64,000 nucleotides of DNA, from NCBI GenBank assembly GCA_958443265.1, contig CAUCKA010000003.1, positions 124,001 through 188,000 on the forward strand, read 5' to 3'. The position numbers and the translations under genes were made by a program. Of the stretch, positions 8,626-16,998 are shown in pieces; the stretch's first letter is position 1; each line of letters starts with the position of its first letter. The notes below the pieces were generated by a model, which was not told the origin of the DNA, did not search any database, and worked only from the letters and a program-made list of their open reading frames with translations. Source of the DNA: an uncultured Collinsella sp. Lineage in GTDB: Bacteria > Actinomycetota > Coriobacteriia > Coriobacteriales > Coriobacteriaceae.

Positions 8626-9720
8626 ATGGAGTACAGCAAGAACCCCTTTACCCCAACATTTGGAAGCGTCCCTCCCTTTCTAGCGGGTCGCGAGCATATC
8701 CTGCGCGACATCAACCGTGGCTTTATCAACGGCCCAGGAGATCCCAACCTGTCGACCATTTTTACTGGCGCAAGGGGAACGGGCAAGACGGCACTTCTCT
8801 CGCTCCTTTCAGAAACGGCGCTTGAACACGACTGGATCGCAGCAAATGTCTCCGCCATGCCAGGCATGCTCGAAGATATTATCGAGCGAACCAAAGAAGC
8901 CGCAGATAGCTACCTCTCACAGCCTCACGCGCGCATAAACGGTGTTCAAATTGGCCCAGTGGGCATCGATTGGACATACGCTCAAGAGGCTCAGGGCAAC
9001 TGGCGCACGCGCATGAATGGCATCTTTAAGCAACTCGAAAAACATGACATCGGACTTCTCATCACCATCGATGAAGTCACCGTCGATCTCGAAGAAATGC
9101 TTCAATTTGCCTCTGTTTACCAGCACTTTGTACGCGAAGGTAAAAAAGTTGCCCTACTCATGGCAGGACTGCCCTACAAAGTATCGGCGTTGCTACGTAA
9201 CGATTCCGTCTCGTTCCTCAGACGCTCCCAGTATCATCAGCTGGGACGAATCACTGATGTTGAGATTGCAAATGCATTTCGTAAAACCATTGAAGCAGGA
9301 GGACGCTCAATCACGCCAGAAGCGCTCGAGGATGCCGTGAAGGCCGTCGACGGATTTCCCTACATGATGCAGCTCGTCGGATATCGCACTTGGGATGTTT
9401 CGGAAAACTCGCCCCAAATCAGTACATCCGATGTCCAGCAGGGTTCTCTGCTTGCCCGTATGGAGCTGCGCGATCGTATTCTCGAAACGACCTATCAGGA
9501 GCTTTCCGATAAAGACATTGAGTTTTTGCTCGCGATGCTGCCCGATTCTGGCCCCAGCAGGGTCTCGGAGATAGCCAAACGCATGGGCGTCGCCAGCAAC
9601 TACGCAAGCCAATACAAACGCCGCCTCCTCGAGGACGGCGTTATCGGGGAACGTGGACGTGGCCTCGTCGGCTTCGACATCCCCGCGTTCAGGGAATTCT
9701 TGAACGAGAAGGCGTTTTAG
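8626..9720 (+). CDS. AAA ATPase with C-terminal winged helix
   Basis: The 364-residue protein has Walker A GARGTGKT at 48-55 and Walker B LLITIDEV with Asp149-Glu150, a sensor/arginine region, and a winged-helix tail (about 305-360: SRVSEIAKRMGVASNYASQYKRRLLEDG) that should bind DNA. It belongs to the broad orphan AAA_16-like ATPases of unknown role. The ATG at 8626 follows AAAGGAG by 5 nt; an upstream in-frame ATG at 8572 lies inside the repeat array and is rejected. It is a single-gene unit with its own repeat operator and bears no similarity to the ATPase at 2560 beyond the P-loop. Confidence 0.78.
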   Translation: MEYSKNPFTPTFGSVPPFLAGREHILRDINRGFINGPGDPNLSTIFTGARGTGKTALLSLLSETALEHDWIAANVSAMPGMLEDIIERTKEAADSYLSQPHARINGVQIGPVGIDWTYAQEAQGNWRTRMNGIFKQLEKHDIGLLITIDEVTVDLEEMLQFASVYQHFVREGKKVALLMAGLPYKVSALLRNDSVSFLRRSQYHQLGRITDVEIANAFRKTIEAGGRSITPEALEDAVKAVDGFPYMMQLVGYRTWDVSENSPQISTSDVQQGSLLARMELRDRILETTYQELSDKDIEFLLAMLPDSGPSRVSEIAKRMGVASNYASQYKRRLLEDGVIGERGRGLVGFDIPAFREFLNEKAF

Positions 9721-9754
9721 CACACCGGAATTGTCCGCGGGAGCATCGTTGTAT

Positions 9755-9811
9755 GGCAATCAGCAATCCTCTTGGTAAGGGCAGCAAGCATTTCCGCTTG
9801 TGCTGATTGCC
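9755..9811. terminator. long hairpin between convergent genes
   Basis: GGCAATCAGCA (9755-9765) is perfectly inverted at 9801-9811, with a nested CAGCAAGC/GCTTGTGCTG alternative pairing. It lies between the stops of the ATPase gene and the flavodoxin-like gene, so it could serve both. No strong T-run follows. Confidence 0.45.
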
Positions 9812-9828
9812 ATGCGCTCCTCTTGTCC

Positions 9829-10359
9829 TTAGGCGAGCTTGCGGGCGAGCTCGCGCACCTCTTCCAATTTGGGCGAGGAGGCCATGCTGTCGCGCTTGGT
9901 CATGCCGCTAATGGTGACAATGCCCTGGTCCTCCCACTTGCAGTACGCGCAGGTTGACTTGTACATGGCAATCGCCGCATCATAGACACCCTCGCTGTGG
10001 CTATCGAGCAAAAGGGCCGTCTTGGTGAACGGGAAACCCGTGGCACCGAAGGCGTACAGGCGGTCGATGGCGGTCTTTTCCTGCGCAGTGATGTCAAACC
10101 AGTAGATAGGCGAAGCGAAGACAACCATGTCGGTGTCTTTCAGCGACTCAATCACGTTGGCCATGTCATCCTTCTGCACGCAGACGCCCTCATGGGCGAA
10201 GCAGTACTGGCATCCCAAGCAGCCGGCGATCTTCTTGCTGGCAACGCGGATGACCTCGACCGTATGGCCGCCCTCACGCGCGGTCTCGGCAAACGCCTCG
10301 ACCATGGTATCGGTATTGGCGCCCTTACGCGGGCTGCCGCTCAATACAACGATATTCAT
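9829..10359 (-). CDS. flavodoxin-family NAD(P)H-dependent FMN reductase
   Basis: The 176-residue cytosolic protein has the flavodoxin-like fold. The phosphate loop GSPRKGANTDT (residues 8-18) binds FMN, the FASPIYWFDITAQEK loop is the second flavin contact, and GCLGCQYC with a later Cys resembles the Cys cluster of iron-sulfur-flavoprotein-type reductases. Substrates of this family are quinones, azo or nitro compounds; none can be picked from sequence. AAGGAG lies 8-13 nt before the ATG. It is monocistronic, with a TetR gene upstream on the same strand about 200 bp away. Confidence 0.85.
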   Translation of the reverse strand: MNIVVLSGSPRKGANTDTMVEAFAETAREGGHTVEVIRVASKKIAGCLGCQYCFAHEGVCVQKDDMANVIESLKDTDMVVFASPIYWFDITAQEKTAIDRLYAFGATGFPFTKTALLLDSHSEGVYDAAIAMYKSTCAYCKWEDQGIVTISGMTKRDSMASSPKLEEVRELARKLA

Positions 10360-10563
10360 AGGATTCCCTCTCCTTCATGCTGCAGGCGCGCAGCATTTTT
10401 TCTTGTAACCAAAACAAATGGGGTTAATCAATCGCCAGCAGGCCATATCTCTTGCTCAAGTTCCCTAAAGAAGCTCAAGGCGATTGCGATTGCCTTATAC
10501 AACATCGAAAACCAAAGAGGGGCCATAGCAACGTCGCCTGCCTGAAATGGCACGCTGTCAAGA

Positions 10564-11118
10564 TCAACTACGGGGATCGTGACGAGCCGATACCGCCCGC
10601 ATGCCCCCTTCGGAATAGGTGCTGAGCAGTTCCTGGGCATGGGCAAACTCGGGCCCCCGCTTCCAACCGAGTAGGCGGTTGACCGCGAGATTTCCCTGAA
10701 CACTGTGGACAAAGAGCAGATAAGCGTCCTCGCGCGAAAGCCCGGTCTTCTCCATAATCGAGGGAACCATCTGCTCTGTCCCGCGCTCGATGACGCGCTG
10801 CGCCACGCGGGCGTACGCGTCGTCATCCGAGTAGAGCAGATAATAGTCATCGTTTGCCGGTGCCCGCTGACAAAGGGCCCCCGACTCCGCCCCCTCGAGC
10901 GGAGGTGCCGCCGCCAGAGCCTCATCGATAAGCACATCAAGCAGCGCAAACTTATCCTCGTAATGCAGATAGAACGTACCGCGGTTGATATCCGCGCGGC
11001 GGCAGATATCCGCCACCGTCATCTTCGCGAAGCCGACCTCGGCCAGCAGCGCGAAGAACGCCTCCCGTATGACCAAGAGTGTATAGCGTCGGCGACGATC
11101 GATCTTCCCCGCTTCCAT
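10564..11118 (-). CDS. TetR-family regulator of the sirtuin operon
   Basis: The 184-residue protein has an N-terminal TetR HTH (VGFAKMTVADICRRADINRGTFYLHYEDK split over residues about 28-56) and an all-helical ligand domain. The start at 11118 has GGAGGGG just upstream. It is divergent from the sirtuin-like operon; the shared 140-bp spacer carries TATAGACACCTGTTTATA over the operon's -10, a likely operator. A second, internally deleted copy of the gene lies at 13794-14144 with the same spacer, which supports the pairing of regulator and promoter. Confidence 0.85.
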   Translation of the reverse strand: MEAGKIDRRRRYTLLVIREAFFALLAEVGFAKMTVADICRRADINRGTFYLHYEDKFALLDVLIDEALAAAPPLEGAESGALCQRAPANDDYYLLYSDDDAYARVAQRVIERGTEQMVPSIMEKTGLSREDAYLLFVHSVQGNLAVNRLLGWKRGPEFAHAQELLSTYSEGGMRAVSARHDPRS

Positions 11119-11222
11119 TACCCCTCCAATTGTAACGCTCGACAATGCCCGGCAAACGCTCGTTTATCGACAGCAGGCCGAAGCTGTTCATTGCTCTTAA
11201 GCAAATCGACATGGATACTTTT

Positions 11223-11242
11223 TATAGACACCTGTTTATAAT
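11223..11242 (+). promoter_or_regulatory. TetR operator over the -10 of the sirtuin operon
   Basis: TATAGACACCTGTTTATA (11223-11240) is palindromic at 14 of 18 positions and overlaps a perfect TATAAT (11237-11242). The identical 18-mer occurs at 14250-14267 in the duplicated locus. Confidence 0.65.
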
Positions 11243-11261
11243 AGCTGAAAGAAGGTATCCA

Positions 11262-12227
11262 GTGACCCTGTACGAGCAGCTCGTTATCGAGCTCACCAAC
11301 CAATCGTTTTCCCTTCAGGCCGCCTACCGCAGCGGCGGCACGCCCTATGAGCTGAGTGACCGCGAGCCCGAGCCCTACGACCAGCAAATCAGGGACTTCG
11401 CCCGCATGATCGAGGAAGCCGATTGTGTGCTGGTGGGCGGGGCCTCTGGGCTCTCCGCGGCGGGCGGCGGCGACTTCTATTACGAGGACAACGCAACCTA
11501 TCGCAGGCATTTCGGCAAATTCGCCGAGCGTTACGGTTTCAAGGGCGCTTTCGAGGGGTCGTTCTACCGCTGGCCCACCGCCGAGGCGCGCTGGGGATAC
11601 CTCGCCACCTTCCTCGACACCACGCTCAACGCCCCGCTGCGCAAGCCCTACAAGGACCTCGACGCCATTCTCGCCGAGAAGGATTTCTTCGTGCTCACCA
11701 CCAACCAGGACACGCAGTTTGTGAAGCTCTACCCCTGGGAGAAGGTGGCAGAGATCCAAGGCGACCACCGCTTCTTTCAGTGCTCCCGCTGTTGCACCGA
11801 CGCGGTGTGGGATGCGGTCGAGCCGGTCTCCAACATGGTAGAGGCCATGGGAGACGGCCTTGAGGTTCCGACAGAGCTCGTGCCGCGCTGCCCGCACTGC
11901 GGGGCAGAGGCGTTCCCCTGGGTTCGCGGCTACGGCAACTTCCTGCAGGGCGAGCTCTACGAGGAGCAGTACCACAAGGTGTCCGACTGGCTCGACGCGC
12001 ACGCGCGGCAGAGGATCCTCTTCCTCGAGCTGGGCGTGGGCCGCATGACGCCCGCGTTTATCCAGGAGCCGTTCTGGGCCCTCACGGCGCAGTTGTCGCA
12101 GGCTAGCTACATCGCCGTGAACAACAGGACGCAGTTTCTCCCCCGCGCGATCGAGGATTGGGGGCTCGCCGTTCGCGCCGACATCGCCGACGTGCTCGCC
12201 GACGTGCGCAAGACGCTGGGGAGGTAG
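11262..12227 (+). CDS. sirtuin-like protein A (class M/SirTM-like)
   Basis: This 321-residue protein has the Sir2 Rossmann core: GGASGLSAAGG at 59-69 for NAD, TTNQD at 146-150, and a zinc ribbon with Cys174, Cys177, Cys210 and Cys213. The usual catalytic His is replaced by Gln166 in EIQGD. Family knowledge: the Asn/Asp/Gln set is the mark of class M sirtuins, which ADP-ribosylate a lipoylated carrier protein rather than deacetylate. The GTG start at 11262 is supported by GAAAGAAGG and by the duplicated copy, whose ATG falls at the same place. It is first in a three-gene operon under TetR. No macrodomain or GcvH-like partner is near, unlike the known SirTM operons. Confidence 0.8.
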   Translation: MTLYEQLVIELTNQSFSLQAAYRSGGTPYELSDREPEPYDQQIRDFARMIEEADCVLVGGASGLSAAGGGDFYYEDNATYRRHFGKFAERYGFKGAFEGSFYRWPTAEARWGYLATFLDTTLNAPLRKPYKDLDAILAEKDFFVLTTNQDTQFVKLYPWEKVAEIQGDHRFFQCSRCCTDAVWDAVEPVSNMVEAMGDGLEVPTELVPRCPHCGAEAFPWVRGYGNFLQGELYEEQYHKVSDWLDAHARQRILFLELGVGRMTPAFIQEPFWALTAQLSQASYIAVNNRTQFLPRAIEDWGLAVRADIADVLADVRKTLGR

Positions 12228-12230
12228 CAC

Positions 12231-12929
12231 ATGGAAACGGTGAAAGCAGTTCGCATAGGCAGGGCGCTAGCCGAGGCGGATCTTGTCATCATCGGCGCCA
12301 GCAACGGGCTGGACATGGCAGAGGGGCTCAACCTCTTCTGCGCCGATGCTCATTTCCGAGAGGCGTACGGCGACCTCGCTCAGGCCGACGGCATCGGCTG
12401 CATACTGCAGGGGCTCGCCTCCCCGGATGCCAGCGTGCGAAGCCGATGGGCCGAGCGGTTCCATCAAAAGGAGTATCTCGAATATGAGCCCGGCTCGCTC
12501 ATGAACGGGCTGCGGCGTCTTACGGAGCACGCCGACACCTTCGTGGTCACATGCAACATCGACGGGCACTTCGCGCGCGCCGGGTTCGACGAGGAGCGCG
12601 TGCTCGAGACTGAGGGGAGCACGCGCACGTCGGTTGACGAGCGGTGCCTCGCCCATCCAGACGCCCTCGCCATGGCCCAGCTCGACGAGCTCGCGCGTCT
12701 TGTGCAAGCCCATCGCAACGGCAGGGTCGCCATCCTCGAACTTGGCGTGGGACTGCACAACGGCGTCATAAAGCGCATGCTCGCCCAGATCGCGAACGCC
12801 TGCGAGCACGCCACCTACATCGTGTTCAACTACGGCCAGGCCATGGCGCCCGACGCTTCGTGCGAGACGATTCTCGTTGACGGCGATATGGCCCCGGCTT
12901 TCGAGGAGATCGCCCGATGCCACCCCTAG
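12231..12929 (+). CDS. sirtuin-like protein B, degenerate (no zinc ribbon)
   Basis: The 232-residue protein keeps the NAD-binding look of its neighbours (LVIIGASNGLDMAEG near residue 22, TCNID near 108, VAILELGVG near 168) but lacks the four zinc-binding Cys, and has Glu (ETEGS) where proteins A and C have Gln. It is therefore likely a non-catalytic partner or a changed enzyme. It starts 3 bp after protein A, with GGGGAGG upstream, and overlaps protein C by 13 bp, so the three should be made together. It could act as a regulatory subunit in a hetero-oligomer; that is inference. Confidence 0.72.
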   Translation: METVKAVRIGRALAEADLVIIGASNGLDMAEGLNLFCADAHFREAYGDLAQADGIGCILQGLASPDASVRSRWAERFHQKEYLEYEPGSLMNGLRRLTEHADTFVVTCNIDGHFARAGFDEERVLETEGSTRTSVDERCLAHPDALAMAQLDELARLVQAHRNGRVAILELGVGLHNGVIKRMLAQIANACEHATYIVFNYGQAMAPDASCETILVDGDMAPAFEEIARCHP

Positions 12930-13765
12930 AAAGAGAAGCGCGTAGACTTCGAAGCCTTATCGATGATGCCGACGCCATCATCGTCGGCATCGGCTCGGGC
13001 ATGTCGAGCGCCGCCGGGTTCAACCATTACAACCGTGCGGGCATGGCGCGCGCAGGAATGGCGGACTGGCAGCAAGCCTTTGGCTTCAAGAGCCTTTTCG
13101 ACGGCTTCTACCACCTCTACCCCAGCCTCGAGCAGCAATGGGCCTACTACGCGCGATATATCGATTTCATGCTGCGCGAGCTGGCCTCGCAGCCCTATCT
13201 CGACCTACGGTCCCTCATCGGCCATAAGGATTACTTCATCCTGAGCACCAATGTAGACATCCAAGTCGAGAAGACGTTTCCCGACGAGAGAACCTGTAAC
13301 TATCAGGGAAGCTTCGCGCACCTTCAGTGCAAGCAGCCATGCTGCGACGAGCTCTTCGACGCGAGCCCCTACGTCGAACGCATGCTCGCGGGCATGGCGG
13401 GGTTCGAGGTCCTCAGCGAGGATATCCCCCGATGCCCGCACTGCGGCTGGCAGCTCGTGCCGTGGGTGCGCGACGACACGTTTCTGCAGGGTGCGGCATG
13501 GCGCGAGAGCCTCGGACGATACGAGCGCTTCGTGCGCGAGCGCGGTAGTAGCCACGTGCTGCTGCTGGAGCTCGGCGTGGGCGAAATGACCCCCGGCATC
13601 ATCACGCTCCCGTTCTGGAGCATGGCCGCAAAGCTGCCGGATGCGCACCTGCTGAGCGTAAACATCTCGGGCGACTCGGCTCCGCTGCAGCTCGGGAGCA
13701 AGGCGGAGGCGATCCAAGCCGACTTGGGCGCACTGCTCTCGGCGGCGCAGGCAGGCGACGAGTAG
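12917..13765 (+). CDS. sirtuin-like protein C (class M/SirTM-like)
   Basis: The 282-residue protein has GIGSGMSSAAG at 24-34, STNVD at 110-114, Gln130 (NYQGS) in place of the catalytic His, and zinc ligands around Cys138, Cys142/143, Cys173 and Cys176. It resembles protein A across its length. The ATG lies within the last codons of protein B (translational coupling). A near-identical C-terminal fragment is found at 16238-16549, which shows the locus was duplicated. The expected activity is ADP-ribosyl transfer or NAD-dependent deacylation; the target is unknown. Confidence 0.8.
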   Translation: MPPLEREARRLRSLIDDADAIIVGIGSGMSSAAGFNHYNRAGMARAGMADWQQAFGFKSLFDGFYHLYPSLEQQWAYYARYIDFMLRELASQPYLDLRSLIGHKDYFILSTNVDIQVEKTFPDERTCNYQGSFAHLQCKQPCCDELFDASPYVERMLAGMAGFEVLSEDIPRCPHCGWQLVPWVRDDTFLQGAAWRESLGRYERFVRERGSSHVLLLELGVGEMTPGIITLPFWSMAAKLPDAHLLSVNISGDSAPLQLGSKAEAIQADLGALLSAAQAGDE

Positions 13766-13793
13766 CGCGGAGCGGTAGACGCGCAATGAGGTT

Positions 13794-14144
13794 TTAGCCG
13801 CAGCCTCCGAACGAGAGGGCTCGGAGGCTGGTATTCCTGAACCGCAGGTCACGATGGGTTATCGGAATCGCGAAGAGTGGATACCGCCAGTAAGCCCCCT
13901 TCGGAATAGGCGTTGAGCAGCTCCTGGGCATGGGCGAACTCGGGGCCTCGTCGATAAGCGCATCGAGCAGCGCGTACTTATCCTCGTAATGCAGATAGAA
14001 CGTTCCCCGGTTGATCTCGGCGCGGCGACAGATGTCCGCCACCGTCATCTTCGCGAAGCCGACCTCGGCCAGCAGCGCGAAGAACGCCTCCTGTATGACC
14101 GAGAGGGTGTAGCGCCGCCGGCGGTCGATCTTGGTTTCTCCCAT
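13794..14144 (-). pseudogene. internally deleted second copy of the TetR gene
   Basis: The first 67 residues (start at 14144, same Shine-Dalgarno context) are nearly identical to the TetR protein at 10564-11118 and include the complete HTH. About 280 bp of the ligand-domain sequence is then missing, and the rest reads in another frame to a stop at 13794. Matching non-coding sequence on both sides of the gap shows a deletion, not a different gene. A short DNA-binding product of 116 residues could still be made. Confidence 0.8.
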
Positions 14145-14249
14145 CGCCTCTCCAATCTGAGTCGTTTGACAATGTCCAGTAGCTGTTCGTTTATCGACAG
14201 GTGCACGCGTTTGTTCATTGCCCCTGCGAAAATCAACAAGGATACTGTT

Positions 14250-14269
14250 TATAGACACCTGTTTATAAT
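14250..14269 (+). promoter_or_regulatory. duplicate TetR operator and -10
   Basis: This is an exact copy of the operator at 11223-11240 with the same overlapping TATAAT (14264-14269). It now drives a truncated sirtuin frame and, behind it, the radical-SAM pair. Confidence 0.6.
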
Positions 14270-14287
14270 AGCTGAAAGGGAGCACGG

Positions 14288-14488
14288 ATGACCCTGCACG
14301 AGAAGCTCGGCATCGGGCTTGTCAGCCGATCGTTTTCCCATCGGGCCGTCTATCGAAACGGCGGCGCGTCATACGATTTGAGCGATTGCGAGCCTGCTGC
14401 TTGCAAACAAGATATCGAGGCTTTTGCCCGCAAGGTGGGGGAGGCTGATTGCGTGTTTACGGGAGAGGCAGGTAGGCAGGCGTTATGA
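14288..14488 (+). pseudogene. N-terminal remnant of a second sirtuin A
   Basis: The first 60 or so residues (MTLHEKLGIGLVSRSFS...) align with protein A from its start codon through EADCV, then the homology stops and the frame ends after 66 codons. Its TGA overlaps the ATG of the radical-SAM gene as ATGA, so the fragment may serve as a leader for coupled translation. Confidence 0.8.
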
Positions 14489-15174
14489 GCATCTGCATCA
14501 AAAATCAGATTCAGAATATGAATATCGTCATCGGCTGCACGGTGGGGTGTCCATATTGCTATGCCCGTAACAATGTGAAACGTTGGCATATGATTGACGA
14601 CTTCGCTGATCCTGCGTTCTTCCCGAGCAAGCTCAAGATGATGGAAAAGAAACGCCCGCAGAACTTTCTCCTTACCGGCATGAGCGATCTCTCCGGGTGG
14701 AAGCTGGAATGGCGAGACGAGGTATTTGCAAAGATCCATGAGAATCCACAGCATCAGTTCCTGTTCCTGACCAAGAGACCCGATTTGCTGGATTTAGATA
14801 CCGACCTGGAAAACGCATGGTTCGGCGTTACGGTGACGAGGAAAGCGGAGCTGTGGCGTATCGACGCCCTTCGGAAAAACGTCAAAGCAAATCACTTCTT
14901 CGTTACTTTTGAGCCGCTATTCGACGATCCCGGTACGGTCGACCTTTCCGGAATCAACTGGATCGTCGTCGGTACCATGACCGGGGCGCAGAGCAGGAAG
15001 GTTCATACGGAACCGGAGTGGGCATGGTCTTTGACGGACCAGGCGCACGCGCTTGGCATTCCAATGTTTATGAAGGAAGACCTCGTCTCTGTCATAGGGG
15101 ACGAAAACATGATTCAGGAATTGCCGGAAGAGTTCGAAAGAGTGCTGGAGGTGCAGAGAACATGGCGGAAGTGA
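14485..15174 (+). CDS. radical SAM protein, first of a tandem mobile pair (DUF5131/Gp37-like)
   Basis: The 229-residue protein carries an iron-sulfur/SAM motif with spacing CX3CX2C (GCTVGCPYCYA, Cys at about 18, 22 and 25) near its N-terminus, then FLLTGMSDLSGW and FLTKRPDLL, features of the phage Gp37/Gp68 (DUF5131) radical SAM group. The next gene is a second radical SAM protein overlapping by 13 bp; such pairs are known in annotation as radical SAM mobile pair proteins. Base composition is lower in GC than the flanks. It was inserted into the duplicated sirtuin locus and is expressed, if at all, from the TetR-controlled promoter. Confidence 0.8.
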   Translation: MSICIKNQIQNMNIVIGCTVGCPYCYARNNVKRWHMIDDFADPAFFPSKLKMMEKKRPQNFLLTGMSDLSGWKLEWRDEVFAKIHENPQHQFLFLTKRPDLLDLDTDLENAWFGVTVTRKAELWRIDALRKNVKANHFFVTFEPLFDDPGTVDLSGINWIVVGTMTGAQSRKVHTEPEWAWSLTDQAHALGIPMFMKEDLVSVIGDENMIQELPEEFERVLEVQRTWRK

Positions 15175-16070
15175 TCGATGGAATCCTCATCAATGAGGTG
15201 GAAGCAAAGAACATCATGACCAAGTCCAGCCTGCCGGTAGGCGGCTACTCGGTCAATCCCTATGTAGGCTGCACGCATGCCTGCAAGTATTGCTATGCCT
15301 CCTTTATGAAGCGCTTTACCGGACACAAGGAGGAATGGGGCACCTTTCTTGATGTGAAGCATTGGCCGGAAATCAAGAATCCGAAGAAATACGCTGGACA
15401 GCGGGTGGTTATCGGTTCTGTGACGGATGGCTACAATCCACAGGAGGAGCGATTCGGGAATACCAGGAAACTCCTGGAGCAGCTGATTGGCAGCGATGCA
15501 GATATTCTGATCTGCACAAAGTCCGATCTTGTGGTACGGGACATCGATCTGCTGAAGAGGCTTGGACGAGTGACCGTTTCATGGTCGATCAACACGCTGG
15601 ATGAGAACTTCAAGAACGATATGGACTCCGCGTCGAGCATCGAGCGTCGTATCGCTGCTATGAAGCAGGTGTATGACGAAGGTATCCGTACGGTCTGCTT
15701 CGTGTCCCCGGTATTTCCCGGCATCACGGATTTTGAGATGATTTTTGAGCGAGTAAAGGATCGGTGCGATTTGTTTTGGCTCGAAAATCTCAATCTTCGG
15801 GGTGGTTTCAAAAAAGCGATCCTGGATTATATCGCCGAGAAACATCCCGATCTCGTACCGCATTACGATGAGATCTATAACAAGCGCAACCGTAGCTATT
15901 TTGAAGCACTTGAAGTAAAAGCCGAGGAAATGGCCAAGAAGTACGATTGCCCCTTTGTGGACAACGAAATGCCTTATGGCAGAGTCCCCCAGGGGCATCC
16001 GGTGATCGTGGACTACTTCTATCACGAGGAAGTCCGAGGGTCGGATAATAGCGGAAAAAGAAATCGTTAA
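15162..16070 (+). CDS. radical SAM protein, second of the mobile pair (SPL-like)
   Basis: The 302-residue protein has CX3CX2C in GCTHACKYCYA near residue 38, and the body resembles the spore-photoproduct-lyase-like/Elp3-like radical SAM enzymes (VIGSVTDGYNPQE, ICTKSDLVVRDIDLL). The ATG at 15162 overlaps the end of the first radical SAM gene. The pair's substrate is unknown; mobile pairs are usually seen with a MarR regulator or methyltransferases. No MarR gene is present here, but methyltransferases occur 5 kb away at 21.2 kb. Confidence 0.82.
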   Translation: MAEVIDGILINEVEAKNIMTKSSLPVGGYSVNPYVGCTHACKYCYASFMKRFTGHKEEWGTFLDVKHWPEIKNPKKYAGQRVVIGSVTDGYNPQEERFGNTRKLLEQLIGSDADILICTKSDLVVRDIDLLKRLGRVTVSWSINTLDENFKNDMDSASSIERRIAAMKQVYDEGIRTVCFVSPVFPGITDFEMIFERVKDRCDLFWLENLNLRGGFKKAILDYIAEKHPDLVPHYDEIYNKRNRSYFEALEVKAEEMAKKYDCPFVDNEMPYGRVPQGHPVIVDYFYHEEVRGSDNSGKRNR

Positions 16071-16237
16071 ACGGAAACCGACGACGATTCGCTCGAGCGA
16101 TTAGCGTCCACGCGTGGCTTCTGCCGATTGGCGCAACGGGCGACGGATTAAGGGATCGCTCGGGCGGATGATCCCGCTGCAGTACAGGCGGTCGCTCAAT
16201 TTAGCGGCATGAGCGTTTTCGCACGGAAAACCAGTAT

Positions 16238-16549
16238 CTTGTACCGTGGGTGCGCGACGACACGTTTCTGCAGGGTGCGACATGGCGCGAGAGCCTCGGA
16301 CGATACGAGCGCTTCGTGCACGAGCGCGGAGCTGGCCGCGTGCTGCTGCTGGAGCTTGGCGTGGGCGAGATGACCCCCGGCATCATCACGCTCCCGTTCT
16401 GGAGCATGGCCGCAAAGCTGCCGGATGCGCATCTGTTGAGCGTAAACATCTCGGGCGACTCAGCCCCGTTGCAGCTCGGAAGCAAGGCGGAGGCAATCCA
16501 GGCCGATTTGGGCGCCCTACTCTCGGCGGCGCAGACAGGCGGCGAGTAG
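16238..16549 (+). pseudogene. C-terminal remnant of a second sirtuin C
   Basis: From LVPWVRDD to the stop the translation is about 93% identical to residues 180-282 of protein C. The N-terminal two thirds are absent; the 170 bp before it (16071-16237) matches nothing I recognise. With the TetR and sirtuin A remnants it defines the two ends of the duplicated locus. Confidence 0.82.
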
Positions 16550-16732
16550 CGCGCGATCCATCGCGACGCGCCTCGCGCGCGGGTGCTCGATAAGCTTGAT
16601 GGGCAAAAGGCCAATCGATCGCTTTCGGCCGCCTATATGGCGGCGGCGCTTCCCATGCGGGCGTGAACGGCGCTGCGTGCCCTGTCGCGCGACACCCCTT
16701 TGCGGCACTCAGAACCCCTGCTCGCCGAGCAG

Positions 16733-16912
16733 CTACCTCGCGAGGTCCAGCACGAGAACGCCCTCCCTGGTATAGAGCTCGTGCCTCGTGTGGGCGATGA
16801 GAACCTTCGGAAACGCATCCCTGATGGACAGAAGCGGCGCGAGCTCCCTCTCGGTTTCGAAACTCGAGATGTTTTTAAGTTTCGAAACTGAGGGGCGATG
16901 CACGTAGGCATA
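16733..16912 (-). pseudogene. C-terminal remnant of a DUF4143-type AAA ATPase
   Basis: Read on the minus strand, the last 42 codons give FETERELAPLLSIRDAFPK followed by VLIAHTRHELYTREGVLVLD, the typical tail of ATPases with a DUF4143 nuclease-like domain, ending at the stop at 16733. There is no ATPase domain and the frame is closed at 16913. Two perfect GTTTCGAAAC palindromes sit at its 5' side, suggesting that the original operator was fused to the gene tail by a large deletion. Confidence 0.65.
16854..16888. repeat. paired 10-bp palindromes
   Basis: GTTTCGAAAC occurs at 16854-16863 and 16879-16888, 25 bp apart, both perfect palindromes. They probably were operator sites of the lost ATPase gene. 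Confidence 0.55.
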
Positions 16913-16998
16913 TTATCGAGATTTTGAAATTCCGACCCCAGTCACAACATGCCGGCAGCGAGGTCAATGCGAATTCACGCGTGCTACAATGCGGGCAC

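Noticed and set aside
10428..10949. Overlapping minus-strand frame across the TetR gene
   Set aside because: Out of frame with the recognised TetR protein; no motif.
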